NCBI GenBank assembly: GCA_947488305.1
Contig: CANKZM010000002.1
Span: forward strand, 124,001-188,000
Length of the DNA: 64,000 nucleotides
Direction: 5' to 3'
Origin: an uncultured Roseobacter sp.
GTDB lineage: Bacteria; Pseudomonadota; Alphaproteobacteria; Rhodobacterales; Rhodobacteraceae
The translations under genes were made by a program, and so were the position numbers. Each line of letters begins with the position of its first letter. Position 1 is the stretch's first letter. Positions 25,415 to 34,313 of the stretch are shown piece after piece. Below the pieces are notes generated by a model. It was given only the letters and a program-made list of their open reading frames with translations. It had not been told where the DNA came from and made no database searches.

Positions 25415-27082
25415 ATGCATCCAAAGCAATACATTAATTTGACGCACGTAGTATCGTTCCTGGCCACGTGTATTTTGGCATTGTTCCTTGGATCACTTGC
25501 GCAAAACGTGCAAGCGCAAGAGAACAACTTGACCGTCCCGGAAACGGGCGAAGCGCAGGGTCTACGAGACGACGTTTTTGCAGCACCCGTTGTTGTCGAT
25601 GGTGAAACACTTTTCTTCGTCAGGGGCTTCAGTGCACTGCCTGCGACAGAAAGAGCTGCGAAGGTTGAGGAAAGAATCCTCGAGATCGCGGAACTTCCCG
25701 ATTTTGTCGAGCTTGAGTTTTCTGTCCAGAGAAATGAACTCGGTCTCGCTGTCCTTGCAAACGGGCGGCTCTTGACTGTTACAACCACTGCTGACGCGGA
25801 ATATGAACAGACGGGCTTGGACGTTTTGGCCGAGCTTCACGCCGAGGCCATTCAGGAAGCGGTAGAACGCTATCGCTCGGGACGCTCCAATGAGGCACGT
25901 GTCGAAAGCGCCTTGGTGGCCGTTGCGTGGACTGTTGCCTTTCTTTTGCTGTCAGGCATCTTCGCCAAGTACCGGCATCGTGTGACCGCCCTAGCCGAAC
26001 GTGTCACAACCAAACGATTCACCGAGGTTGAGGAGGCGACCAAGGCGGTTGTCAAAGGCAAAGCCGTCGCGCGGCTTGTCGGCTTTGTCACCAATGCTTT
26101 GCTTTGGATCGCCTATCTGTTTGTTCTCTACTACTATCTGACATTCGTACTCCTGTCCTTTGCCGAAACCAGACCATTTGCCCAACTCCTTCTGACCTAT
26201 GTGTCGGAACCGATGATAAATGTGTTCTTTGGATTCCTTGGTTATGTGCCGAATTTGATAACCTTGGCCATCATCGCAATTGTGACCCGGTATTTGATCA
26301 TGGGTTTGCGCATATTCATGGATAACGTGGAAGCGGGCACCTTCGAGTGGAAGGAATTCGAACCACATTGGATCAAGCCAACCTACAACATTGCGCGCGT
26401 CGTCGTCATCGCAATCGCTATCGTGTTTGCATATCCCTACATCCCGGGGTCTGACAGTCGCGCCTTTCAGGGCCTGACTATTCTAGCTGGCATCATGCTT
26501 TCGTTGGGATCAAACACCGTCGTCAGTAACATGATGGCCGGGCTCTTTGTCATTTATCGGCGCAGCACCACGATTGGTGATCGGATCAAGGTCGGCGATC
26601 AGTTCGGCGACGTGGTCGAAATCAAAATGATGGAGACGTTGATAAAGTCCGTGAAGAACGAGATGATCAGTATTCCCAACGCGCAACTCCTGAACTCGGA
26701 GGTGATCAATTACTCCCGCAAGATCGATGGCCGGGGCTTGCTCCTGCATACGACCGTGGGAATTGGCTACGAAGAACCACAGGAAAAAGTTGAGGCGATG
26801 CTCATCGAGGCCGCACACAGAACCCGTGATCTCAAGAAATCTCCGGAGCCTTTCGTGTATTGGTCGCAATTGGCGGACTATGCCATCAATTATCAGATCA
26901 ATGCCTTCACAACGCGAGGGTCCAGCCTGCCACGCATTCTCTCGGATTTGCATCGCAACATCGTGGATGTTTTCAATGAGAATGGAGTCCAGATCATGAC
27001 GCCCTCGTATGAGAGTGATCCGGAAGTACCAAAAATACCAGTAGAACCATGGGACGGAACCCTGGCAAAAAAGGGCGTTTAG
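25415..27082 (+). CDS. MscS-family mechanosensitive channel 2
   Basis: Predicted channel of 555 residues, longer than its neighbour. A signal peptide (about 12-35, ending VQAQEN) precedes a periplasmic domain (about 40-205), then four to five membrane segments between about 207 and 385, and an MscS core with GIMLSLGSNTVVSNMMAGLF, IGDRIKVGDQFGDVVEIKMM and SIPNAQLLNSEVINYS. The ATG at 25415 has GGAGG upstream and sits outside the previous gene; longer in-frame forms overlap it. Its tandem position with another MscS gene suggests division of labour in threshold or conductance, or a duplicate that has diverged strongly. Confidence 0.9.
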   Translation: MHPKQYINLTHVVSFLATCILALFLGSLAQNVQAQENNLTVPETGEAQGLRDDVFAAPVVVDGETLFFVRGFSALPATERAAKVEERILEIAELPDFVELEFSVQRNELGLAVLANGRLLTVTTTADAEYEQTGLDVLAELHAEAIQEAVERYRSGRSNEARVESALVAVAWTVAFLLLSGIFAKYRHRVTALAERVTTKRFTEVEEATKAVVKGKAVARLVGFVTNALLWIAYLFVLYYYLTFVLLSFAETRPFAQLLLTYVSEPMINVFFGFLGYVPNLITLAIIAIVTRYLIMGLRIFMDNVEAGTFEWKEFEPHWIKPTYNIARVVVIAIAIVFAYPYIPGSDSRAFQGLTILAGIMLSLGSNTVVSNMMAGLFVIYRRSTTIGDRIKVGDQFGDVVEIKMMETLIKSVKNEMISIPNAQLLNSEVINYSRKIDGRGLLLHTTVGIGYEEPQEKVEAMLIEAAHRTRDLKKSPEPFVYWSQLADYAINYQINAFTTRGSSLPRILSDLHRNIVDVFNENGVQIMTPSYESDPEVPKIPVEPWDGTLAKKGV

Positions 27083-27325
27083 ATCTGATATGAACAGAAC
27101 GTCCAGTACAGTACGTCGTGGCTTTTCTTTCAAATACTCCTTATTTCGCTACACCTTGGCTTCGCGCCTGTTGGTACCGAGCCATGGCCGCAAAAAACAT
27201 CAAATAAATTCCGCCCGATTTCCAAGTGTAGGCGCCCGGGCTCAGGGCCTGCAATTGTTGACGCAAGGGGCGGAAAGGGTGTCACTGCATCCACGGCCTA
27301 ATTACCTTGGCGAAAGGAGCCGAGC

Positions 27326-27703
27326 ATGACTTTGAAGACGACAGAGCTTTTGTGCAGCGAAAGCGGTGCCTCATACCTTGGAGTTTCTGAGGTCCGGTTC
27401 CGTGGGGGAGATCACAACTTCGGTGACGATCCCGCGAAGATGTCGGCACCAGTGCCGTGCCAGCAAGCCGTTTACGTCGAAATGCCATGCGGGTTTTCCA
27501 GTTCCCATAGAATACCTGACCGCGATCAGACCGCTGTTGTGCTGCAGGGCGAATTATTGATCTCCACCGGAGACCAAGAAACGGCGCACCTTAAGGCGGG
27601 TGCTGTTTTTGTGCTTCCAAAGGCCGAAACATCAAACCACACTCTTGAAGTCCTGGGTGATGTGCCCGTGGTGCTATTGGTCCTTTTGGGCGATGCGGCT
27701 TGA
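27326..27703 (+). CDS. small cupin-domain protein
   Basis: Single cupin barrel of 125 residues, cytoplasmic by appearance. The motif region RDQTAVVLQGELLISTGDQE and the second segment AGAVFVLPKAETSNHTLEVL are visible, but the usual metal-binding histidines of motif 1 are mostly absent (only H61 and H106-type positions are candidates), so it may be a non-metal, ligand-binding or regulatory cupin. AAAGGAG precedes the ATG. It stands alone with no obvious partner; 27083-27325 upstream shows no convincing gene. Confidence 0.75.
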   Translation: MTLKTTELLCSESGASYLGVSEVRFRGGDHNFGDDPAKMSAPVPCQQAVYVEMPCGFSSSHRIPDRDQTAVVLQGELLISTGDQETAHLKAGAVFVLPKAETSNHTLEVLGDVPVVLLVLLGDAA

Positions 27704-27879
27704 GGAGGCGACTTCATGGTTCTGTGCGTTGGGTAAAGAAGCGCTAACTCTGTGCTTTGAAAAGCGGTAGCATTCATCGCGTTCCAGACTGCAAAAGGAA
27801 CCTCTAGCGACGGCGCGTCTGGAGTCGCGGCGAAGCTCTTCCGTTCCTGAAAACGAATACGCTTTGATCGGCGCCTGTG

Positions 27880-28371
27880 TCAGAGGCTGTTTTCAAGTGC
27901 CTCGAGTTTCATTTTCGCGTCGCCGGGCAGGTCGCGCATGCTTTCTAGCAGACCGTTCACTTGCAACTTTGTTTCGGAATCCAATTCCGTTGCATTCACA
28001 GCGGCGATAGCCGCGTCAAAATCGATCCCTTCATCGGAGACAATCCCCGTATCCCGCCACTCCTGAACGAGCGTTTCCAATTGCGTGCGCGCGTCAGCCG
28101 ATGCCGTTGTGAGCTCCTTCGAAATTGCATCCACGACCTCAGCCGCGTCGTTTTGCATCTCGTCAACTTTTGCCTCTGTCTGATCCTGCACGGCTTCAAC
28201 TGTTTCTTCGGCAACGGCGGCCAATTCTTCAGCGGCATCCCGAGTTGCATCGCCAACTTCCTGCGCGGCCTCACTTAGTCTTTCCGCGGGTGTAGGCTCT
28301 GGACGCGTCAAGCTATAGACAACGACGCCAACCACGATCACCGCGGCGGTCAGAAGTGCTGATTTCTGCAT
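27880..28371 (-). CDS. membrane-anchored alanine-rich helical protein
   Basis: Product of 163 residues. An N-terminal hydrophobic span (about 5-22, ALLTAAVIVVGVVVYSLT) anchors a long Ala/Glu-rich amphipathic helix (about 27-110, EAAQEVGDATRDAAEELAAV), ending in a less repetitive segment with KLQVNGLLESMRDLPGDAKM. This resembles apolipoprotein- or YtxH-like stress proteins. GGAGG lies before the ATG. Unknown function; probably periplasm-facing and involved in envelope stability (inference). It is divergent from the outer-membrane barrel gene across about 190 bases, so they may share control. Confidence 0.72.
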   Translation of the reverse strand: MQKSALLTAAVIVVGVVVYSLTRPEPTPAERLSEAAQEVGDATRDAAEELAAVAEETVEAVQDQTEAKVDEMQNDAAEVVDAISKELTTASADARTQLETLVQEWRDTGIVSDEGIDFDAAIAAVNATELDSETKLQVNGLLESMRDLPGDAKMKLEALENSL

Positions 28372-28561
28372 GACTACTTTCCTCCGATTACTGTTGTAGG
28401 GCGTGTTCTCGTTTCGCTCCGAAAGAGAACACTCTTCCGGAACGACCATATCAGATATCTGCATTCTGCATACCACCCGCGACACATTCCCAAGTGTAAA
28501 TGATGTGCGATTATTGTTGGTTAAGTTATTTATCTGAATATGGTTTTCCTCTAAGGTGGTA

Positions 28562-29788
28562 ATGTCGAAACGGATGGAGGATGCCGGGGTTCAGTTGAGT
28601 TTCAGCAGGTATGATTATGCGATGAATTCACCCGTCAGATCACGTAGAATGCAGGCAAGAAAACCAGTGGCAATGGGATCCGGATACGCGGGCCGAACAG
28701 GTTTGACATGTCTTGCCGCATTCTGCTTCAGCGGTACCTCCGATGCCAATCCAGACGTCGTCAACGACAGCTTTTCATCCGTGCGCACGACGCAGGAAAA
28801 AACTGAATTTGGTCTCAGAAACGGCTCTTTTCTGGCTGTGCCGGTTCCTTTCTCTAATCCGGTAATCGGGTCTGGTCTGTCACTTGGCGCAGGGTATCTT
28901 TTTCAGCTTTCACCAGATGCGGACACATCGTTTGTCGGTTTGGGCATCATGGGCTCGGACAATGGAAGTGAAGCTTATGGGGCGGCTGCAAACCTGAGCT
29001 TTGACAGCGGATGGGGTTTCAATATTGCCGTGGCCGAGGCGGATATTCGCTACGATCTTTTTTTTGGCGATCTGAAACTCCCCATTGAACAAGACGGTGA
29101 ATTGGTAAACGGCGGTCTCAGTTATGCGGTCACTCCTCAAAGTACTTTTGGCATCACCGCACGTTATTTAAACACAACAATCGGGTTGAGAACATCTGAC
29201 ACGCCGATCCCGGACGATCTGCTGCCGGATCTGAACCTAGAGCTTGGCACCCTGGGTCTGAGCTATGAATGGGACCTCAGAGACGACAGTGACTATCCAA
29301 CCGACGGGTCCCTTTTAACTTTGGCTATCAGCCGTGGATTTTCCCTGTCCGACACGTCACGCAACTATGATTTTGCGTCCGCCAATTTTGATACCTATCG
29401 AACTGTGGGTTCGGAAAAAGTTGTGGCGGGCAGGTTATCAGCCTGTGCCGCGTCATCGGACGCGCCGTTCTTTGACCAGTGCTCAATCGGGTTCACAGAT
29501 AGTTTCAGAGGCTTCACGCCAACCCAGTTCTACGACGCCCGACTGTTTTCCGTGCAGGCAGAGTACCGGCAACGACTGGGTAGCCGGTTCGGGTTTGTGG
29601 CCTTTGGCGGTATGGGCTGGACGGGAGAAAGCTTTAGCTCTCTGACCGATAACGGGGATCGTATCGCAGGAGGTGTGGGCCTGAGGTATCGCGTATCAAA
29701 GAAGTTTCCGGTGGATTTATCCGTCGACGTATCGACGAACAACGATGATGAAGAATTCCTGTACATCTTTGTCGGACAGCGCTTCTAA
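28562..29788 (+). CDS. Omp85/BamA-like outer-membrane barrel protein
   Basis: Outer-membrane protein of about 400 residues. The N-terminus has a probable signal region (TGLTCLAAFCFSGTSDAN); no POTRA domain is seen. The barrel part carries the bacterial surface antigen pattern: LGLSYEWDLRDDSDYPTDGS near 250, IGFTDSFRGFTPTQFYDARL near 315-330 (the RGF-type motif), and a terminal FLYIFVGQRF strand with C-terminal phenylalanine. It is thus a POTRA-less member akin to surface-antigen or patatin-associated barrels. The exact start is uncertain among several ATGs between 28562 and 28650. No phospholipase partner is adjacent, but a phospholipase D gene converges on it. Confidence 0.78.
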   Translation: MSKRMEDAGVQLSFSRYDYAMNSPVRSRRMQARKPVAMGSGYAGRTGLTCLAAFCFSGTSDANPDVVNDSFSSVRTTQEKTEFGLRNGSFLAVPVPFSNPVIGSGLSLGAGYLFQLSPDADTSFVGLGIMGSDNGSEAYGAAANLSFDSGWGFNIAVAEADIRYDLFFGDLKLPIEQDGELVNGGLSYAVTPQSTFGITARYLNTTIGLRTSDTPIPDDLLPDLNLELGTLGLSYEWDLRDDSDYPTDGSLLTLAISRGFSLSDTSRNYDFASANFDTYRTVGSEKVVAGRLSACAASSDAPFFDQCSIGFTDSFRGFTPTQFYDARLFSVQAEYRQRLGSRFGFVAFGGMGWTGESFSSLTDNGDRIAGGVGLRYRVSKKFPVDLSVDVSTNNDDEEFLYIFVGQRF

Positions 29789-29856
29789 GGCGATGACTTT
29801 CGGTGAAAATCTCCCGACACGCTGCGGTCGATACACTGATCTTGCTTAAGATCCAG

Positions 29857-31416
29857 TCAGAGCTGGCTTTCGACCGGAAGCCATTCGGCAAGTTTGGCAA
29901 CAAGCTTGTTCCACAGAGATGCGTCGGGTTCGCTACTGAAACTCTCCGATCTGCGCCCATTGTCATAGGTCCAGGAAAGGGAGCCTTCCGGCTCCTTTTT
30001 GACACTGAATACATAGTCGCCAGAAATTGCGTCAAACCTTGTTTGGATACTTCGCGCGAGTTCGGCGCTGTGGATCACCATGCCTACTTCGGTGTTCTGC
30101 CGGATCGAACGAGGGTCAATGTTCGTTGACCCGACGAAAAGTGTCTCACGGTCAACAATCGCAAGCTTTGAGTGAAGCACCAACGGCGCCCCGTCGCCGT
30201 TCAGGATTTCCGGCGCATCTGCTCTTACTTCCAGAAATTCGACACCAGACGACAACAATCTGTCCCGGTAAGGCGCATAACCACCATGAACATAAGCGTG
30301 ATTTGTCGCAGCCAATGAATTGGTGACGATCCGAACCCGGACACCGCGCGCAACGAGTTCCTCAAAAACTTCCGCACCATAATTTTCCGGCACGAAATAC
30401 GGCGTGAAGATCAAGACCTCGTCCCTGGCGGCCAACAACGTGTTGTAATACTTGTCACCGATAATGAACGGTCCGTCGCCAGGTGGTGTGCGCAGTTTTT
30501 GTGGGTCGTCCACCACGACCTCAGCTGTGCCCAAAAACCGCTCGAGCCTTCCGGCCTTCAGGTCATTAATGTAATCGGAGTTCATCGCCTTGCGATAAAC
30601 GTCCACTTCTCGCGACGCTCTTTCCGCCAGAAATTCCTGAAGCGTTGCCTTGAGTTCGCGGTCGTCTCCTTTTGCAAGATTTTTCAGCCGTACGGACCAG
30701 CGATCATTCCAATACAGATCAAAGGCATCCGACAGGTCTTCAACAGGCGCACCCGCGACCAAAAGATCGAAATCGGCAAACTCGTTACTCGTCGCGATCT
30801 GATAGTATTCATCGGCAATATTCCGGCCACCCATCACCGCCACCACACCGTCGACGATCATGGCTTTGTTATGCATGCGTCGGTTTACCCTTTTGAAGTC
30901 AAAGAGGAAATTTCCAAGGGTTGTGCTGTTTCGAGAGAGAGGGTTGAAGGTTCGAATTTCAACGTTCGGATGCGCATCCAGTGTCGCGATGTCTTCATCG
31001 GTCGCATTGGTGAAGACGTCATCGTACAACAACCGGATTTTGACGCCCCGTTCTGCGGCATCGTATAACTTCAACCAGATCAGAGCGCCGACTGTATCCG
31101 GTTTTATCAGAAAGGTTTTGATGTCGATTGAGCGTTCAGCGATTTCTATCAGTCGAAACCGTGCGGCCAGCGCATCGTTGCCGTCCGCGAGGGGGGCCAT
31201 CAAGACTTTGTCGCCAGAGAAATCTCCAATAACGGTTTCGAGCCCGCGTGACATTCGCGTTTCAGACTTTGTCAGTGCAAATTCAGCCGTCCGATTTTCG
31301 TCGAATGGAACATAGGTGCAGGACATCAGGATCGCACTTGCGATCAGAAACAGAGCAAGTTGGCAAGCCTTCCGCGATCTGCTGGGATGTGTTGAGGAGA
31401 GGCTGTTTGCGGACAT
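29857..31416 (-). CDS. phospholipase D family lipoprotein (ClsC-like)
   Basis: Envelope enzyme of about 519 residues. The N-terminus ends in a lipobox (SAILMSC), so it should be lipid-anchored. Two HKD motifs are intact: HNKAMIVDGVVAVMGG with GRNIADEYY (about residues 195-215) and HSKLAIVDRETLFVGSTNID (about 420-440). Such proteins are cardiolipin synthase C-like or other phosphatidyltransferases. The ATG at 31416 is chosen because it places the lipobox in the usual N-terminal position. It converges with the outer-membrane barrel gene and is divergent from the DUF1254 gene. Confidence 0.88.
   Translation of the reverse strand: MSANSLSSTHPSRSRKACQLALFLIASAILMSCTYVPFDENRTAEFALTKSETRMSRGLETVIGDFSGDKVLMAPLADGNDALAARFRLIEIAERSIDIKTFLIKPDTVGALIWLKLYDAAERGVKIRLLYDDVFTNATDEDIATLDAHPNVEIRTFNPLSRNSTTLGNFLFDFKRVNRRMHNKAMIVDGVVAVMGGRNIADEYYQIATSNEFADFDLLVAGAPVEDLSDAFDLYWNDRWSVRLKNLAKGDDRELKATLQEFLAERASREVDVYRKAMNSDYINDLKAGRLERFLGTAEVVVDDPQKLRTPPGDGPFIIGDKYYNTLLAARDEVLIFTPYFVPENYGAEVFEELVARGVRVRIVTNSLAATNHAYVHGGYAPYRDRLLSSGVEFLEVRADAPEILNGDGAPLVLHSKLAIVDRETLFVGSTNIDPRSIRQNTEVGMVIHSAELARSIQTRFDAISGDYVFSVKKEPEGSLSWTYDNGRRSESFSSEPDASLWNKLVAKLAEWLPVESQL
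29980..30000 (+). terminator. terminator-like hairpin for the rightward barrel gene
   Basis: GGAGCC-TTCC-GGCTCC followed by five T residues on the + strand, 190 bases past the barrel gene stop and antisense to the end of the phospholipase D coding region. The TTCC tetraloop and T-run are typical of an intrinsic terminator, but it also encodes conserved-looking protein sequence on the other strand. Confidence 0.4.
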
Positions 31417-31631
31417 GAATATGATGAGAATCTCTGGACAGTTGGAAACATAGTCGCGTTGGTCTGCGTGCACCATACAATCTCCAACGCGCGCGCTCGA
31501 GCCTCGATGGGCTGAACTGACGCGACGGCCTTTTCAGCTCAATGCGGCTGGCTCATCAATCCTTGGAAGAAAAGGCACTCCGATGACGCCCTTCCTGACC
31601 GATTGCCGTGAAAAAGAAAGGCGGTACCAAA

Positions 31632-33098
31632 GTGGATGTGCAATTATTCAATGCAAATATCGGAGGAAGATTCTTGACCAGAACGAGACTGCGCGCAGAA
31701 ACAACGATAGCGGCATTTGTGACTGCGGCATCGTTTATGACGGGTTCTGCGGCTGCCGAAATGTCGGCAATACAGCGGGCGACGATAGAACGCCGCGCTT
31801 GCGAGGCCGCCATCTGGGCGATGCCAGCTGTAAGTGTGTATGACATCGAATTGGCGCTTCAGCGCGACGCCGGGGCCGCCCCGGGCGTGGTAGGCTACAT
31901 GTCGAAACCCATGGACTCGCGCCATGGGTTTCTAACTGCAAACGACGTGACGCCCTACACATTCACTGGCCTCTCTACCAAAGACGGTCCGATGGTGATT
32001 GACGTACCACCTGCCGGAGACAAGGCTGCTTTCTTCGGCACAGTCACGAATGCGTGGCAAGTGCCTCTGGCCGATGTGGGCACAAGCGGGGAAGACGCTG
32101 GTGAAGGCGGCAAGTATCTGTTCTTGCCACCGGGATACGAAGGCGATGTGCCTGCAGGTGGATACCTCGTACATCAATCAAATACATATGGCATTCACTT
32201 CGCGTTCCGGCCTGTCGCGAAAAATGGCGGGACATCTGCGGATCAGGCGGCTTATGCCCAAAGACTGAAAGTTTACCCACTTTCGGAGGCGGAAAACCCG
32301 CCACCAACCGAATTCATCGACGTCTTCGAAAACCCGGTCAATACACTGCCAGTCTACGATATGACCTTCTTTGAGGATCTCAACGCTGTGATACAGCGGG
32401 AGCCGGTTCTGGAACAGGACAAGGTGATGATGGCGCTGCTGGCCTCGATCGGGATCGTTCGCGGGCAACCTTTCGTGCCGGATAGTGAAACTCAGACGGC
32501 GATGCTTGAAGGGCTGAAGTGCGCTTACGACACTTTGCAAGAAATCTTTGTCACTGAAGGAGGTGGATTTGCACGGATTTGGGATGATCGGCTTTGGGGA
32601 ACATTCGCAATCAACCGCGAACAGGCTGCGCAGGGATTTCCGTTTGTGTCTGACGATGGCGTTCTGATTGACCAGCGCGCCGGTCAGTATTTCTACCTGA
32701 CCTATCTCCCCAAGAATCTCGGTGGCGGAACCTTCTATCTGGGTGCCTTGACCGATAGCGATGGCCAGATGCTCAATGGTCAGGACACATACAGGTTGAA
32801 TGTGCCTGCTGATACACCGGCTGAAGACTTCTGGTCGGTCATTGTCTACAGCATGAAAACCAAAGGGTTTATCACCGACAGAGACCGCGTTGGATTGGCG
32901 ACCCCTGACTTGCCGGACATGCAGGTCAACGAGAACGGGTCAGCAGATGTCTACTTTGCGCCCAAAGCTCCGGAAGGCTTGGAAAGCAACTGGATCCCGA
33001 CGGGGGAGGATTTCTTCTTGCTGTTCCGTTTGTACGGTCCATCCGAAGGTTGGATTGAGAGCGGCTGGCGACTGCCCGATGTTGAAAAGGTTAACTGA
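31632..33098 (+). CDS. DUF1254/DUF1214 family exported protein
   Basis: Exported protein of about 488 residues. Signal peptide ends near SAAAEM; the DUF1254 part follows (ACEAAIWAMPAVSVYDIELA ... KDGPMVIDVPP), and the DUF1214 part is C-terminal (GTFYLGALTDSDGQMLNGQD ... PAEDFWSVIVYSMKTKGF). Proteins of this two-domain type are common in marine and soil bacteria; their activity is not established. The GTG at 31632 has AAAGGCGG upstream; a GTG eight codons earlier is also possible. It is a stand-alone gene divergent from the phospholipase D gene. Confidence 0.82.
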   Translation: MDVQLFNANIGGRFLTRTRLRAETTIAAFVTAASFMTGSAAAEMSAIQRATIERRACEAAIWAMPAVSVYDIELALQRDAGAAPGVVGYMSKPMDSRHGFLTANDVTPYTFTGLSTKDGPMVIDVPPAGDKAAFFGTVTNAWQVPLADVGTSGEDAGEGGKYLFLPPGYEGDVPAGGYLVHQSNTYGIHFAFRPVAKNGGTSADQAAYAQRLKVYPLSEAENPPPTEFIDVFENPVNTLPVYDMTFFEDLNAVIQREPVLEQDKVMMALLASIGIVRGQPFVPDSETQTAMLEGLKCAYDTLQEIFVTEGGGFARIWDDRLWGTFAINREQAAQGFPFVSDDGVLIDQRAGQYFYLTYLPKNLGGGTFYLGALTDSDGQMLNGQDTYRLNVPADTPAEDFWSVIVYSMKTKGFITDRDRVGLATPDLPDMQVNENGSADVYFAPKAPEGLESNWIPTGEDFFLLFRLYGPSEGWIESGWRLPDVEKVN

Positions 33099-33316
33099 AA
33101 AAAAGAGAGGAACGGGTGTGTGGAAGTTGGTTTTGCGAGGCCGCTTGCATGTTACGACCGTCCGGTCAGGCGCTTTTCTCATCACCAAATGAATAGTGGT
33201 GTGCCATAAGCGAACGACGATTATCGCTGCCGCTATTTTGATGGCACCGACAACGGCCATCGCAGCCAGTTCTTGGCGGCAAACTGAGACTGCTTACATC
33301 CGTCTGACCGCACCCT

Positions 33317-34162
33317 CTAAAGAGCCAGATAGCCGATACCGGCGAAGGTGATCAGACAGCCTGCCCATTGCGGCATGCTCATGCGTTCGCGCAGAAAAGC
33401 CCAAGCCAACACAACGGTGAGCAGTCCGAACAGCGAAGAGGCAACAGACGCGTATTCCGGGTTGGGCAGCGGTGCCGCAGAAATGACCGAGATAAGGGCG
33501 ACACCATCCAGCAGCCCCATGATTGCCAGGGGCAGGATTGCCACCCTGCCGGGCCAGAAGGCCGCCCGGCGAGATAAAATGATCAGCACCAGAAGGATTA
33601 GCGCGGTTAGGCGCGCGATCAAAGTTGTCGTCAGTTCGCCAGAAAGCTCCGCCGCCATCTGGCCTAACTTGAAAGTGCTCGCAAATCCTATTGCGGAAAC
33701 TGTTGAGAGCAAGATTGTGGGACCCGCTGGAGGGATGGTTCCCGGATCATCCTCCGACAAAGCTGCGACCAATCCGACACCGCCAACGATGGCCAATACA
33801 GCTGCGCCCTGAAACAGGGTGACAGTGCTGCCAGAGACAGCTGCGTAACCGATAGAAAGGATCGGATAACTTGCGATGACAGGGGCAACCAGCCGCACGG
33901 GCCCGCGTTCAAAAGCGAAGTAGAGCCCAAGGCTGGCCATCAGAAAGAAGAAGCCTGAAGCGAGTGACAAGCCAAAGGAGGTAGCTGTCAGCGCCAAATT
34001 GCTGCCGACCAATGTTACAGCCCCAATCTGGAAGAGGGCGCCCACCGTCAGCACCAACAGCAACGCCGCCAGAAGAGGGACCCGGCTGCTGAGATAGCGG
34101 ATGGTGATGTCGTGAATGCCCCAACAGAGGGCGGCAAGCAAGCCAAGGGTCAGCGCGTTCAT
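33317..34162 (-). CDS. EamA/DMT family permease
   Basis: Inner-membrane permease of 281 residues with ten hydrophobic segments arranged as two EamA repeats (MNALTLGLLAALCWGIHDIT; later ASVASSLFGLLTVVLAWAFL). Exports or imports small metabolites in related cases; substrate unknown. The ATG at 34162 has GGAGA upstream. It is divergent from tdm across about 150 bases, at the left border of the methylated-amine island, so it may move an amine or be co-regulated (inference). Confidence 0.85.
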   Translation of the reverse strand: MNALTLGLLAALCWGIHDITIRYLSSRVPLLAALLLVLTVGALFQIGAVTLVGSNLALTATSFGLSLASGFFFLMASLGLYFAFERGPVRLVAPVIASYPILSIGYAAVSGSTVTLFQGAAVLAIVGGVGLVAALSEDDPGTIPPAGPTILLSTVSAIGFASTFKLGQMAAELSGELTTTLIARLTALILLVLIILSRRAAFWPGRVAILPLAIMGLLDGVALISVISAAPLPNPEYASVASSLFGLLTVVLAWAFLRERMSMPQWAGCLITFAGIGYLAL

Positions 34163-34313
34163 TCGGTCTCCATGGCAGCGCAATAGGAATCTGACAAGAT
34201 CATTAGGCCTTTGCTTGCATCGTGTCGTATAATGGATATTCTCAACATTAAACTTTTATTCCACATATGCAAATTATCGAGATATGGAAGAGATCTGCGG
34301 AGGAAGGACCAAT

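Noticed and set aside
27090-27329. 79-codon rightward frame after the second MscS gene
   Set aside because: Basic, low-complexity product without recognisable motif and it overlaps the cupin ribosome site.
33196-33351. Possible 51-residue peptide with a signal-like start (KRTTIIAAAILMAPTTAIAA)
   Set aside because: GTG start without ribosome site, overlaps the 3' end of the EamA gene, and only a short basic tail after the hydrophobic part.
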